From Methylobacterium radiodurans (lineage in GTDB: Bacteria > Pseudomonadota > Alphaproteobacteria > Rhizobiales > Beijerinckiaceae), in the NCBI RefSeq assembly GCF_003173735.1, contig NZ_CP029551.1, positions 2,132,001-2,196,000 on the forward strand: DNA of 64,000 nucleotides, given 5' to 3'. The notes below the pieces were generated by a model, which was not told the DNA's origin, made no database searches, and was given only the letters and a program-made list of their open reading frames with translations. Shown here in pieces: positions 44,781-54,168 of the stretch; positions within the stretch are counted from its first letter, which is position 1; every line of letters begins with the position of its first letter. Position numbers and translations under genes: made by a program.

Positions 44781-46319
44781 CTACGGCTGGGTCACCCCCT
44801 GGGAGGCGCGCGGCCGCACCGCCGGACGCTCCGGCATCGGGGCGCAGCAGGTCCGGTTCCGCCCGGTCTCCTTGGCACTGTAGAGCGCGGCGTCCGCGAG
44901 CCGGAAGAGGTCCGCGGCGGCGGTGTCGGGCGGGCCGCAGGCGAGGCCGATACTCACCCTGACCATTCCCGCCTGGATCCCGGTGCCCTCGAAGGCCAAT
45001 TCCGCCACCTTGGCGTGGATGCTCTCGGCGATGTGGGCCGCGCCGGCCGCATCAGTCTCGGGCAAGAGGACAGCAAATTCCTCGCCGCCGAGGCGGGCAA
45101 CAAGGTCGTCAGGCCGATGGACGCTCGCCGACAGGCTGCGCCCCAGACCCTTGAGCACCGCGTCGCCCACCGCGTGGCCGTACTGGTCGTTGTAGCGCTT
45201 GAAGTGGTCGGCATCGACGATCAGGAGGCAGAGCGGTCGCCCCGTGCGGCGTGCCCGCTCGCAAGCCGGGCCGAGAGCCTCGTCGAAGCCGCGGCGGTTG
45301 GTGAGCCCGGTGAGGACGTCGGTGCGGGACAGCCGCGCCAGCTCGGCTTCGATCGCGGTGCGGTGGCGCAGCTCCCGCCCGAACAGGAGCGAGAGGCCCG
45401 CCGTCAGGCCCCCCAGGGCGAGCAGGATGCCGCCGAGCACGAGCGCTTTCCGGCGCCATTCGGCGTCGATCTCGCTGGTCCCTACGGCCACGTTGAGGAC
45501 CAGCGGCAGGTCGGCGAACTGGACAAAGGTGTAGTGCCGTTCGACGCCATCGCTGAAGGTGGTGCCGACGAAGGTGCCCCTGTCCTGGCGCAGGAAGCGC
45601 TGGAAGTTCGTGGTGTGGATGAAGTTCGGCGGTGGGGCGGAGAGCGGATCCGGGGTCGGATAGCGCACGATGCGCGTGCCGTCGCGGTGGAACAGGTTGA
45701 TCGTTCCCTGCTGCCCCAGATCGATCCGATCGAACAGGCGGCTGAAGTAGGACAGCGACAGGCTGGCCAGGGCCACGCCGCCGAAGGAGCCGTCCGGCTT
45801 GTTGATCCGGCGGCTGAGCACGATGATGGGCGCGCCGGTCAGGCGCGAGACGACCGGGTGGCTGATGGAGAGGCCGAGATCGGACCGCGCCGCGTGCGCC
45901 TTGAAGTAGTCGCGGTCGGCGTTGTTGGTCCGGCGCGCAATCGCGGAGGCGGCGTCCATGATGCTGTCGCCGCGCTCGTCGAGGATGAGGACCACGCCGA
46001 CATCCCGCGCGGCGACCACCCGGTCGAAGAGGACGAGCTGGCGCAGCTCGCGGCTGGCTTCCGCCAGGTCCGGTGCCTTCAGGTTCTCGACGATGGCCTG
46101 CAGCGAGAGGTCGATGATCTCGACGTTGCGCGCAACGTCGCGCTCGATCACCTGGAGGAGGTTGCGCGACGTCTGCTCGGCCTTGTCCCAGGCATCCCGC
46201 CGCAGGTCGAGCAGCATGAGTCCGGACACGACGAGCATGCCGATCGGCGCCAGCATGCCGAGGAGGGTCCAGGCCCAGGGCGAACGCAACGGCCCTGCGA
46301 GGCGACGCAGCGCGGTCAT
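44781..46319 (-). CDS. Membrane diguanylate cyclase with periplasmic sensor domain
   Basis: This 512-residue protein has a membrane segment near residues 17-40, a periplasmic dCache-type domain (about 45-290), a second membrane segment (ALVLGGILLALGGLTAGLSL) and a cytoplasmic GGDEF domain with RLGGEEFAVLLPETD. No EAL domain is present, so it should only synthesise c-di-GMP. The ATG at 46317-46319 is used. The sensed ligand is unknown. Confidence 0.88.
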   Translation of the reverse strand: MTALRRLAGPLRSPWAWTLLGMLAPIGMLVVSGLMLLDLRRDAWDKAEQTSRNLLQVIERDVARNVEIIDLSLQAIVENLKAPDLAEASRELRQLVLFDRVVAARDVGVVLILDERGDSIMDAASAIARRTNNADRDYFKAHAARSDLGLSISHPVVSRLTGAPIIVLSRRINKPDGSFGGVALASLSLSYFSRLFDRIDLGQQGTINLFHRDGTRIVRYPTPDPLSAPPPNFIHTTNFQRFLRQDRGTFVGTTFSDGVERHYTFVQFADLPLVLNVAVGTSEIDAEWRRKALVLGGILLALGGLTAGLSLLFGRELRHRTAIEAELARLSRTDVLTGLTNRRGFDEALGPACERARRTGRPLCLLIVDADHFKRYNDQYGHAVGDAVLKGLGRSLSASVHRPDDLVARLGGEEFAVLLPETDAAGAAHIAESIHAKVAELAFEGTGIQAGMVRVSIGLACGPPDTAAADLFRLADAALYSAKETGRNRTCCAPMPERPAVRPRASQGVTQP

Positions 46320-46501
46320 CAATGGGGGCTCTCTGTGGACAGGCTCGGTTCTGGCCGAGTGTGCTCCGGAGGTGCTGACCTGCGTTTAAGGCGTGATACA
46401 GAACGCCGCGGATGTGCGGTCATCCGGCGTGATGTCCGCCCGAGCCTGGGAGCAGCGGAGGTCTTCGGGATCTACGGCGTGGAAATCGGCCCGCGTCGCG
46501 C

Positions 46502-47347
46502 TCAGGCGGGCGCTCCCAACGGCGCGCAGCGGAACGCGCCGTAGGCGCCGCGGGCGAGGCGCTCGGCCAGCGCCGGCAGGAACAGGGCGGCCTCCTCGGC
46601 GAGGCGCCAGGGCGGGTTGACCACGATCAGCCCTGTCCCGGTGAGGCGGGTGGGGTCGGGCGGATCGACCACGAGGTCGAGGCGGAGCGCCGGCCGCTTC
46701 AGGTCGCGGTCGAGGGCGGCTGCCATGCGCTCCACCGCCGCCACGTCCTTGATCGGGTACCAGGCCAGGAAGAGTCCGGTCGGCCACTTGGCCACTGCCT
46801 TTGCCAGATGCGCGCCCAGGCGCTCGATCTCGCCCGGCACCTCGAAGGGCGGGTCGATCAGCACGAGACCGCGCCGCTCCGGCGGCGGGATCATCGCGTT
46901 GAGGGCGGTCCAGCCGTCGAGGTGGAGCACCTTGGTGCGGGCGTCGCGGGCGAAGCGCGCCCGCAGGATCTCGTGATCGACCGGGTGTAACTCGACGAAG
47001 ACGCCCTTGTCGCCCGCCCGCAGCGCCTCGCGGATCAGGGCGGGCGAGCCCGGATAGGTCGCGGCCCCGTGGCGCGCCCGCACGGCGGCCACCGCTTCGC
47101 GATAGGGGGCGAGCAGGGCCTCGACCGGCTCGGCGAAGGGCGCATCGAGCCGGCCCCAGCCGTCGTGCCACTCGCCGGTGCGGGCGGCCTCGTCGGCGTC
47201 GAGGTCGTAGAGCCCGAGCCCCGCAAAGGCGTCGATCGCCCGGAAAGCGGTCTGCTTCAGGCGCAGATGCGCCAGCACCCGCACGAGGACGAGGTGCTTG
47301 AGGACGTCGCAGAAGTTCCCCGCGTGGAAGGCGTGCCGATAGTTCAT
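46502..47347 (-). CDS. rlmJ: 23S rRNA (adenine-N6)-methyltransferase RlmJ
   Basis: This 281-residue protein has the RlmJ N-terminus NYRHAFHAGNFCDVLKHLVL and the methyltransferase motif DPPFE (from residue 165). It adds a methyl group to A2030 of 23S rRNA in E. coli. The length and motif order are standard. It stands alone. Confidence 0.92.
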   Translation of the reverse strand: MNYRHAFHAGNFCDVLKHLVLVRVLAHLRLKQTAFRAIDAFAGLGLYDLDADEAARTGEWHDGWGRLDAPFAEPVEALLAPYREAVAAVRARHGAATYPGSPALIREALRAGDKGVFVELHPVDHEILRARFARDARTKVLHLDGWTALNAMIPPPERRGLVLIDPPFEVPGEIERLGAHLAKAVAKWPTGLFLAWYPIKDVAAVERMAAALDRDLKRPALRLDLVVDPPDPTRLTGTGLIVVNPPWRLAEEAALFLPALAERLARGAYGAFRCAPLGAPA

Positions 47348-47379
47348 CCGGGCGGCTTACCCGCGGCGCGGGCGCAGAG

Positions 47380-48102
47380 CTAGCGCGCCGCCCCGACCGT
47401 GACCTCGCGGGCGCGGCAGTTCTGGCGGGCGAGCTCGGGGCAGGGGGTGAAGCCCCGCAGGTCCTTCGAGAGGCAGATGCGGACCTCCTGCAGCGCGTCG
47501 CGCGCGCAGGCCACCTGCATCATGTCGGGCCGCAGGCCGCGGTTGGCCGAGACGAACAGGCGGGCGATCTCGATCGGGGCGAGGCGCCGCTCCGGGCCGC
47601 CGCCCTGGAAGGCGTCCGGGATGGTGACGGCGGTGCGGGCCTCGCGGGTCGCGCGGAAGTAGGAGGCGGGGTCGAGGCCCGAGCAGGTGCCGTGCTTGCG
47701 CCACTCGTAGCGGGCGAGCCCCTCGCTCGGGAAGACTTCCCCGGCGATCTCCATGGCCTGCCGGGTGGGCGCACGCTCCACCGAGGAGCAGTTCTGCGGG
47801 TAGCCGCGCTCGTATTGGGGCCAGAGCCCGTGCACGACGAAGCCGAGGTCGCGCCCGGGTGCGCACTGGCGCTGGTCCGGCCGCGCGGCGGTCTCGCAAT
47901 AGGTCGGCGACCAGGACAGGGAGAGGACGTAGAAGTCGAAGGATCCGGGCCGGTCGCCGCCGCGGAAGCCGCCGTATTCCTGCGCGACAGCGCCCGGACC
48001 CGTCAGGATCGTCGCGAGCAGGGCCGCGATCCCCGTCCTCAGGCCGCGCGCCCTGCTGCGCCCTTCGCCGTTTCCGCGACCGTTCCTTTGCCCGTCCCGC
48101 AT
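47380..48102 (-). CDS. Secreted ribonuclease T2-family protein
   Basis: This 240-residue protein has a signal peptide (GLRTGIAALLATILTGPGAV) and both RNase T2 active-site blocks: FVVHGLWPQ with His91 and YEWRKHGTCSG with Glu133 and His137. The conserved cysteines for disulfides are present. It should degrade RNA in the periplasm for nutrient recovery. The ATG at 48100-48102 is the best start. The next gene upstream encodes another exported protein. Confidence 0.9.
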   Translation of the reverse strand: MRDGQRNGRGNGEGRSRARGLRTGIAALLATILTGPGAVAQEYGGFRGGDRPGSFDFYVLSLSWSPTYCETAARPDQRQCAPGRDLGFVVHGLWPQYERGYPQNCSSVERAPTRQAMEIAGEVFPSEGLARYEWRKHGTCSGLDPASYFRATREARTAVTIPDAFQGGGPERRLAPIEIARLFVSANRGLRPDMMQVACARDALQEVRICLSKDLRGFTPCPELARQNCRAREVTVGAAR

Positions 48103-48142
48103 GACCCGTCCCCCCGGAGGTCGAAGCGCCGCGCCGGTGCGG

Positions 48143-48619
48143 TCAGGGCCGCGCCATCCGGCAGGCGGTGGCGTAGGCGTAGCTGAGGTCGCGGTCGAGC
48201 CCGTGGACGCAGAACTCCACGCCCCACTGGTCGCCGAGGAGGCCCAGGCTCTCGCGCACCGAGTAGTCGATCTTGCGGCGCACCCCATCCGAGGTCGTGG
48301 CCGTGGCCGAGCAGAAGCGGCGCGGGTAGTAGTCGAGGCCCCAGGGCCGCCACGCCGTGCGCTCGATCCGGTCGATCGCCACGATGGTGAGGGAGGAGTT
48401 CCAGAACTTTGCCTCCTTCTCGGCGAACCGGCTCGAGACCTTCTCCAGCACGCTCGGGTCCTGGCAGCCCGGGATGTCGGCGTTGAACGGGAAGGTGCGC
48501 TCCTCGGCGGGCTCGATCTCCTCGCGGGCCGAGCGGGCGAGCGCCGGCTGGGCGGCCGCGAGCAGCACGAGGCCGGCCCCGAGGGCGGCGCGCATCCGCG
48601 AGGGCGTGAACGCTGTCAT
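48143..48619 (-). CDS. Exported protein of unknown function
   Basis: This 158-residue protein has a signal peptide (MRAALGAGLVLLAAAQPALA) and a conserved tail YSVRESLGLLGDQWGVEFCV then GLDRDLSYAYATACRMARP. Four cysteines could form two disulfides. No family name was recognised. The start at 48617-48619 is followed by the signal peptide; an earlier start at 48682 would add a basic stretch. It is followed by the T2 RNase gene on the same strand. Confidence 0.7.
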   Translation of the reverse strand: MTAFTPSRMRAALGAGLVLLAAAQPALARSAREEIEPAEERTFPFNADIPGCQDPSVLEKVSSRFAEKEAKFWNSSLTIVAIDRIERTAWRPWGLDYYPRRFCSATATTSDGVRRKIDYSVRESLGLLGDQWGVEFCVHGLDRDLSYAYATACRMARP

Positions 48620-48803
48620 GAGCGAGTTCCTGAGCGAGTTCTTGGGCGACAGGGGCCGCCTCGTCCGCTGGGTGTCGTGCATGCCGAGACGATGGCCGCG
48701 GGGGCGCGCAAGTCAAGCTTGCCCGCCGCGATACGGCTCGTGCGGCCGGACGTTTCGCGCCGCTGTGCGTCCGGGGGGTGACACCTCGCGCGTCGGCCGT
48801 GCC

Positions 48804-49808
48804 TCAGTAGAGCGGCCCCGGCGACAGGCCGGGCGGGCTGAGCGACAGCGGCACGTCGTCGCCGACGGGCTCGTCCGGCAGGGCTGAGGCCGTGCGCGGC
48901 GCCGGCGGCCGGGGCGCGAGCGGGCGCTGGGGTAGGGCCGAGGTGTAGGCGGCGGGCGCCTGATGGTGGACGGGCGCGCGGGCGACCTGCGTCGCGGACC
49001 GGCTCTGGGACATCGGCGTGAGGCCGTAGGGATCGTCCTCCTCGACATCGACCGGCGCCTGGGGCGGGGCGGGCTGGCGCGGCGGCGGCAGCGGGCGGGA
49101 CAGCGGACGCGCGCCTCCGGCGCCGATCTGCGGCGTGAACTTGATCAGCGGCTGGCAGATCCGCCGCAGCCCGCGCGGGTCGTGCCGGGCGAGGTCCACG
49201 TGGATGTGGTCGTAGTGGAAGACGTTCGAGCCGGGCGCCAGAACCGTGGTGAAGCGCTGGCAGGCGCCGAGGAAGACCTCGCGCAGGAAGCCCTGCTCGG
49301 CCTCGGTGCCGCGCCAGCCGCCCTTGACGGTGATGACGTAGCCGTCCGCCAGCTTGAAGGACATGATGTCGACGGCGTTGCCGAAGGAGTGCTCAGAGAG
49401 CTTGGCGCCCGCCTGGTTGTTGCGCCCGCGGCAGGCGTAGGAGCCGGCGTTGATCTCGGCGACCGGCTGGCCGAAATAGAGCTCGGCCGCGGGCTGGATC
49501 GTGTCGGCGAGCCAAGCCTCGGCCTCCGAGAGCGCCGGGCAGGCCAGCGTCATGCGCTGCTTCAGCACCACCGTGCCGTTGCCGAGCCGGGTTACCCGGA
49601 AGGGCTGCTGCATGCCGCAGGGACCGGGCCCGTCGATCTCACGCGCCGGCGTGATGAACTCGGTCGTGGTGACCAGCTTGCGGGACAGACACATCTGCTC
49701 CGCCTGATCGCGCCAGGGGTCGCGGCGCTCGAACTTGTTGAGCGCACAGCCGGTGAGCCCCGCGCCCGCGAGCGCAAGGGCGGAGAACGCGAGAACGCTA
49801 CGCCACAT
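48804..49808 (-). CDS. Extensin-like C-terminal-domain lipoprotein
   Basis: This 334-residue lipoprotein has signal and lipobox LALAGAGLTGC. The extensin-like domain follows with YACRGRNNQAGAKLSEHSFG and the metal-binding HYDHIHVDLARHD segment, reminiscent of LAS/D-Ala-D-Ala peptidases. The last 100 residues are Pro-rich and probably disordered. A peptidoglycan-related role is inferred. The ATG at 49806-49808 is chosen because the signal peptide starts there. Confidence 0.82.
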   Translation of the reverse strand: MWRSVLAFSALALAGAGLTGCALNKFERRDPWRDQAEQMCLSRKLVTTTEFITPAREIDGPGPCGMQQPFRVTRLGNGTVVLKQRMTLACPALSEAEAWLADTIQPAAELYFGQPVAEINAGSYACRGRNNQAGAKLSEHSFGNAVDIMSFKLADGYVITVKGGWRGTEAEQGFLREVFLGACQRFTTVLAPGSNVFHYDHIHVDLARHDPRGLRRICQPLIKFTPQIGAGGARPLSRPLPPPRQPAPPQAPVDVEEDDPYGLTPMSQSRSATQVARAPVHHQAPAAYTSALPQRPLAPRPPAPRTASALPDEPVGDDVPLSLSPPGLSPGPLY

Positions 49809-49938
49809 GATCCGGACGATGCGCACGAGTCCGTAAAGCCTTCGTCAACGATGCGCGGCGGACGCGCGGAGCGGATTCCGGCGGCCCATGCGCCGCGCGG
49901 GCGTTGACAGCGACGGTGCCGGATCGGACTGGTATGCC

Positions 49939-51174
49939 ATGCTCTCGCTCGTCGACATCCGCACCCGCATCGAGGCCGGCACGCTCACCCCCGAGGGGGC
50001 CGTGCGGCTGTCCCGCGATGCCATCGCGGCGCGAGAGCCGGCGGTCGGTGCGCTGGCCTACATCGCGGAGGCGCCCGCCATCCCGGCGGAGGGGCCGCTT
50101 GCCGGCATCGCGGTCGGCGTGAAGGACATCATCGACACCGCCGATCTCGCCACCCAGATGGGCTCGCCGATCTACGCGGGCTGGCGCCCGAAGGCCGACG
50201 CCGCGGTGGTGAGCCGCCTGCGGGCGCTCGGCGCCTGCGTGCTCGCGAAGACTACGACCTCGCCCTTCGCCAGCATCGATCCGACCGAGACGCGCAATCC
50301 CCACGATCCGGGGCATACGCCCGGCGGCTCCTCGGCGGGCTCGGCCGCGGCGGTCGCCGCCGGAATGCTGCCGCTGGCGCTCGGCACCCAGACCGGCGGC
50401 TCGGTGATCCGGCCCGCCAGCTTCTGCGGCTGCGCGGCGATCAAGCCCTCGTTCCGCCTGCTGCCGACGGTCGGCGTGAAGACCTTCTCGTGGGCGCTCG
50501 ACACACTCGGCCTGTTCGGCGCGGGCGTGCGCGACCTCTCCTACGCGCTGGCCCATCTCGCCGGGCGGCCAGAGATCGACGGTGCGGCGGCGTCCGCCAA
50601 CCCGCGGATCGGCCTCGTGCTGCAGGATTTCGCGGGCGCCGCGGAGCCGGAGGCGCAGAGAGCCCTGGAGGCCGCCCGCAGCGCCGCCGAGCGCGCGGGG
50701 GCCCGCGTGAGCACGGTCGCGCTGCCCGACCCGCTGCCCGAGGCCTGGGCGCTCCACCGGGTGATCCAGGATTACGAGGGCCGTCAGGCGCTCGCCTGGG
50801 AGATCGCCGCCCACCGGGCGGAGCTGCCCGCGACGGTCGGTGGCCATCTCGACGCGGCCGCCGCCATCACGGCGGCGGAGTACGACGCGGCGCGCCGCTG
50901 CGCGCACCGCTCGCGCCGGGTGCTGAAGGACCTATTCGGGGATTTCGACGCGCTTCTCACCTACTCGGCCGCGGGGCCGGCCCCGGCCGGCCTCGGTGGG
51001 ACCGGTGACCCGCGCTACAACCGGCTCTGGACGCTGATGGGCGTCCCTTGCGTGAACGTGCCGGTGCCGGGCGACGGCCTGCCGGTCGGCGTGCAGGTCG
51101 TCGCCCGCTTCGGCGACGACGGGCGGGCGCTCGCCGTCGCGCGGCTGATCGAAGGGGCACTCGCGCGCGGCTGA
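49939..51174 (+). CDS. Amidase-signature-family hydrolase
   Basis: This 411-residue protein has the Ser-Ser-Lys triad: Lys62 in VGVKDI, Ser131 in PGGSSAGSAAA and Ser155 in TQTGGSVIRPA. Relatives hydrolyse amides or act in Glu-tRNA(Gln) amidation; the lack of GatB/GatC neighbours favours a free amidase. The ATG at 49939 fits homology; an upstream start at 49888 is open. Confidence 0.85.
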   Translation: MLSLVDIRTRIEAGTLTPEGAVRLSRDAIAAREPAVGALAYIAEAPAIPAEGPLAGIAVGVKDIIDTADLATQMGSPIYAGWRPKADAAVVSRLRALGACVLAKTTTSPFASIDPTETRNPHDPGHTPGGSSAGSAAAVAAGMLPLALGTQTGGSVIRPASFCGCAAIKPSFRLLPTVGVKTFSWALDTLGLFGAGVRDLSYALAHLAGRPEIDGAAASANPRIGLVLQDFAGAAEPEAQRALEAARSAAERAGARVSTVALPDPLPEAWALHRVIQDYEGRQALAWEIAAHRAELPATVGGHLDAAAAITAAEYDAARRCAHRSRRVLKDLFGDFDALLTYSAAGPAPAGLGGTGDPRYNRLWTLMGVPCVNVPVPGDGLPVGVQVVARFGDDGRALAVARLIEGALARG

Positions 51175-51195
51175 TATCGGGCGGCTGAGGCCGGT

Positions 51196-51819
51196 TCATG
51201 CCGTCCGCGCCATCGCCGCGTCCAGCCGCTTCCCGAGCCTTCTCAGGGTGCGGCCGAACAGATCCGGGTCCTGCAGCGCGCTCGCCGTGACGAGCGCGCC
51301 CTGAATCGCCGTCACCGCATCCTCGGCGAGGTCGAGGGCGTCGGCGCGCGGCGCGCCGGCCCGCTCCAGGGCGTCGGCCAGGGCGTCCCGCCACGCCGCG
51401 AAGTAGGCGTCGATGCGGCGGGCGAAGCGGTCGCGCACGGCGCCGAGCGCGAAGGCGCCGACGAGGCATACCCGGCGTCCGGAGCGGAAATAGGCGTCGC
51501 TCGCCGCGAGCATCGCCCGCACGGCCCGCGCCGGGTCCGGGTCCTCGCGCAGCGGCCGGAACATCTCGGCCTCGAACCAGGCCTCGATCGCGTCGAGGAC
51601 GCGGGCCGCCATCTCCTCCTTGCCGCCCGGAAAGTGGTGGTAGAGGCTGCCCTTGCCCAGGCCGAGGCGCGCGCCGATCAGCGCGAGGCTCGCGCCCTCG
51701 AAGCCGTGCTCGCGGAACACCTCGGCGAGCGCCGGGACGAGGTCGTCGCGGCTCGCCGCGGCGCTCCGGATCCTGTGATCCGGGGATCCCGGGTCAGGAT
51801 CGGAGTCCGGGGCCGCCAT
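51196..51819 (-). CDS. TetR-family transcriptional regulator
   Basis: This 207-residue protein has the TetR helix-turn-helix LALIGARLGLGKGSLYHHFP near residue 45 and a variable C-terminal ligand domain. It lies 7 bases after the DUF1348 gene on the same strand. The perfect palindrome upstream of that gene (52319-52336) is a likely autoregulatory operator. Confidence 0.85.
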   Translation of the reverse strand: MAAPDSDPDPGSPDHRIRSAAASRDDLVPALAEVFREHGFEGASLALIGARLGLGKGSLYHHFPGGKEEMAARVLDAIEAWFEAEMFRPLREDPDPARAVRAMLAASDAYFRSGRRVCLVGAFALGAVRDRFARRIDAYFAAWRDALADALERAGAPRADALDLAEDAVTAIQGALVTASALQDPDLFGRTLRRLGKRLDAAMARTA

Positions 51820-51826
51820 CGGCGGC

Positions 51827-52300
51827 TCAGAGGCCGAGATCGCTCAAGGACGGATGATCCGCCGGGCGCGGGCCGGAGCGGTCCCAGCGGAACAGCCGCT
51901 CACCCTCGCCGATCGGGAGGTCGTTGATGCTGGCGTGCCGCGCGCGCATCAGGCCGTTGCCGTCGAAGGCCCAGTTCTCGTTGCCGTATGCGCGGAACCA
52001 TTGCCCCGCCTCATCGTGGAACTCGTAGGCGAAGCGCACCGCGATGCGGTCCTCCGTGAAGGCCCACAGCTCCTTGATCAGCCGGTACTCGTGCTCGCCC
52101 GCCCATTTGCGCGCTAGGAACTCGACGATGGCCGGGCGTCCCTGGAAGATCTCGTGGCGGTTCCGCCAGCGGCTGTCCGGCGTGTAGGCCAGCGCGACCT
52201 TCTCGGGCGAGCGCCCGTTCCAACCGTCCTCAGCGGCGCGCACCTTTCGGATCGCCGTCTCGCGGGTGAAGGGCGGCAGGGGCGGGCGGCTCTCGGACAT
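51827..52300 (-). CDS. DUF1348/NTF2-like protein
   Basis: This 157-residue protein of the DUF1348 group in the NTF2-like fold reads [40 protein letters not shown] and [20 protein letters not shown]. Many have no known substrate. It is the first gene of an operon with the TetR regulator, and the palindromic operator overlaps its promoter area. Confidence 0.85.
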   Translation of the reverse strand: MSESRPPLPPFTRETAIRKVRAAEDGWNGRSPEKVALAYTPDSRWRNRHEIFQGRPAIVEFLARKWAGEHEYRLIKELWAFTEDRIAVRFAYEFHDEAGQWFRAYGNENWAFDGNGLMRARHASINDLPIGEGERLFRWDRSGPRPADHPSLSDLGL

Positions 52301-52318
52301 CGGCACCTCGACGAATCT

Positions 52319-52336
52319 CTGTACCGATCGGTACAG
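52319..52336. promoter_or_regulatory. Perfect 18-bp palindrome, probable TetR operator
   Basis: CTGTACCGATCGGTACAG is perfectly self-complementary. It lies 19 bases upstream of the DUF1348 start, in front of the operon that encodes a TetR regulator. Size and position are typical for TetR autorepression. Confidence 0.7.
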
Positions 52337-52391
52337 GTTGGCGGCGGCCGGGTCAATGGGGACACGTCCGGCCTTCCCGTCCGTCGTCGCC

Positions 52392-52417
52392 GGAACGGCG
52401 CCGTACGCGCCCCGGTT
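52392..52417 (+). promoter_or_regulatory. EcfG-like promoter for the small hydrophilic protein
   Basis: GGAAC (52392-52396), a 17-base spacer and GGTT (52414-52417) nearly match the EcfG general-stress consensus (CGTT expected). It lies about 38 bases before the ATG at 52455. Confidence 0.35.
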
Positions 52418-52454
52418 GGCGGAACGGGGCACATTGTCAGGAGGGAGGCCGCGC

Positions 52455-52688
52455 ATGGCCGGCGAGAAGCCGCACGGCGACAAGACCCACGCCCAACAGC
52501 AGCGCATCATCGAGCACAAGGACGGGCCGAACGTGCCGACGGGCGGCGGCGAGCGGATCCGCAACAGCCCGCCGCGGGAGCCGCGCAGCACGTCGCAGCA
52601 GGAGAGCCGCGACCACCACAAGCACAACAATCCCGGCCAGGAAGGTCACCGGCCGCAGACTCACAGCCCGGCCGAGGAGAGGCACTGA
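52455..52688 (+). CDS. 77-residue highly hydrophilic protein
   Basis: This protein is rich in Gln, His, Glu, Arg and Pro and almost lacks hydrophobic residues ([20 protein letters not shown]), so it is probably disordered. AGGAGGGAGG lies just before the ATG. Similar hydrophilic proteins are common in the alphaproteobacterial stress response. The function is unknown. Confidence 0.6.
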   Translation: MAGEKPHGDKTHAQQQRIIEHKDGPNVPTGGGERIRNSPPREPRSTSQQESRDHHKHNNPGQEGHRPQTHSPAEERH

Positions 52689-52755
52689 GAGAAGCACCGA
52701 GACCCGCCGCGCCGGCCCGCGCCGCATCGCGGCACGGGCCGGCGTGGCCGGCGGC

Positions 52756-53130
52756 TCAGTCGAGGGCGGCGGCCTGCCGGAGGTCGCCTGTGCGGCGCGC
52801 TCTCACCTGCACGCTGTCGCCCACACGGGCGATCTCGATCGCGTCCGTCGCGTCGCCCGGCGCGCGGGGCGTCGAGAGGGTCATGCTCTGGTCGGCGCCA
52901 AGCACCGCCTCGAAGCGCATGGCCGGTGCGGCCGCACGGGGCGCCAGGGTCACGACCACCCGGTAGCCCCGCGCCTCGGGCGTGTAGTAGGCCACGCCCG
53001 AGAGCGAGCCGAGATCGATGCTGGCGGCACCGCCCGGGCCGATCTCGGCGGCGCCCGCCGAGCCAAGGCCGACGCCGAGGAGGATGGCGGCCGCAAGCGC
53101 GGTCTGGAAGATCATCTTGCGAACGGTCAT
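52756..53130 (-). CDS. Exported protein of unknown function
   Basis: This 124-residue protein has a signal peptide (ALAAAILLGVGLGSAGAA) followed by a mostly beta-predicted stretch (YTPEARGYRVVVTLAPRA). No domain was recognised. It is transcribed away from the LysR gene, separated by 90 bases. Confidence 0.6.
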   Translation of the reverse strand: MTVRKMIFQTALAAAILLGVGLGSAGAAEIGPGGAASIDLGSLSGVAYYTPEARGYRVVVTLAPRAAAPAMRFEAVLGADQSMTLSTPRAPGDATDAIEIARVGDSVQVRARRTGDLRQAAALD

Positions 53131-53226
53131 GGTTCCGGTCCTACCTGAAAGGGCGGGGCCCTCTGCCCCGGCGATGGAGCGGATGTATTTTGCGCTGCGT
53201 CATTTGCCAAACCGATCGCGTTGCTA

Positions 53227-54165
53227 ATGACTATTGATCATGTCGATCTAGCGCGGGTCGATCTGAACCTCCTCGTCGCCCTCGACGCGCTCCTGGCCGA
53301 GCGCAGCGTCACCCGGGCGGCGGCGCGGATCGGGCTCGGCCAGTCGGCGATGAGCGCGACGCTGGCGCGCCTGCGCCGCCTCTTCGACGACGAGCTGCTC
53401 ACCCGCTCGCCCGAGGGGATGCGCCCGACGCCCCGGGCGCTGGCGCTGGCCGAGCCGCTGCGCACCGCCCTGCGGCAGGTCCAGGCCCTGGTGCGCCGGA
53501 AGGAGGCGTTCGATCCGGCGACGGTCGACCGCCAGTTCACGATCAGCCTGCCGGACAGCACGGAGGTACTGCTGGGCCCGCGCCTGCTGGCCTATCTGCG
53601 GGCGGAGGCGCCGGGCGTGCGGCTTCTCCTGCGCGGCTTCGACCGGACCACGATGCTCGACGACCTCGACACCGACCGGATCGATCTCGCTATCGCGCTG
53701 GCGCCGGAGGGCCAGCTCCACCATAAGACGCGGCTCCTCTACCGCGACAGCTACGTCTGCCTCTTCGACAAGGCTCAGGTCGGGCTGGAGCCGCCGATCT
53801 CGCTGGAGGACTACCTGCGCTTCCCCCACGTGCTGACCAGTCTGCGCGGCACCGCCCACGGCGTGGTGGACGACGCCCTGGCCGAGCGCGGGCTCGGCCG
53901 GACGCTCGCGGTGACGACCCCGCGCTTCCTCGCGGTGCCCTTCCTCGTCCGGGGCGCGCCGGTGATCACCACAATGCACGCGCGGCTGGCCCACTATTTC
54001 GCGAACGCGCTGGGGCTGACCGTCAGCCCAGTTCCGGTCCCGCTCGCCGAGGTCGCCGTCTCGATGGTGTGGCACGCCTCCTACGACGACGACCCCGCTC
54101 ACCGCTGGCTGCGGCAGGTGCTGATCCGTCTCGCCGGCGAGACGCAGGAGGCCGAGAGCTTGTAG
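53227..54165 (+). CDS. LysR-family regulator (NodD-like branch)
   Basis: The start MTIDHVDLARVDLNLLVALD leads into a complete LysR winged helix (AAARIGLGQSAMSATLARLR) and an effector domain with LYRDSYVCLFDKAQ, as in NodD/NahR-type regulators. It is full length (312 residues). The ATG at 53227 is preferred over an upstream TTG. It is divergent from the small exported-protein gene, its likely target. Confidence 0.85.
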   Translation: MTIDHVDLARVDLNLLVALDALLAERSVTRAAARIGLGQSAMSATLARLRRLFDDELLTRSPEGMRPTPRALALAEPLRTALRQVQALVRRKEAFDPATVDRQFTISLPDSTEVLLGPRLLAYLRAEAPGVRLLLRGFDRTTMLDDLDTDRIDLAIALAPEGQLHHKTRLLYRDSYVCLFDKAQVGLEPPISLEDYLRFPHVLTSLRGTAHGVVDDALAERGLGRTLAVTTPRFLAVPFLVRGAPVITTMHARLAHYFANALGLTVSPVPVPLAEVAVSMVWHASYDDDPAHRWLRQVLIRLAGETQEAESL

Positions 54166-54168
54166 CCC

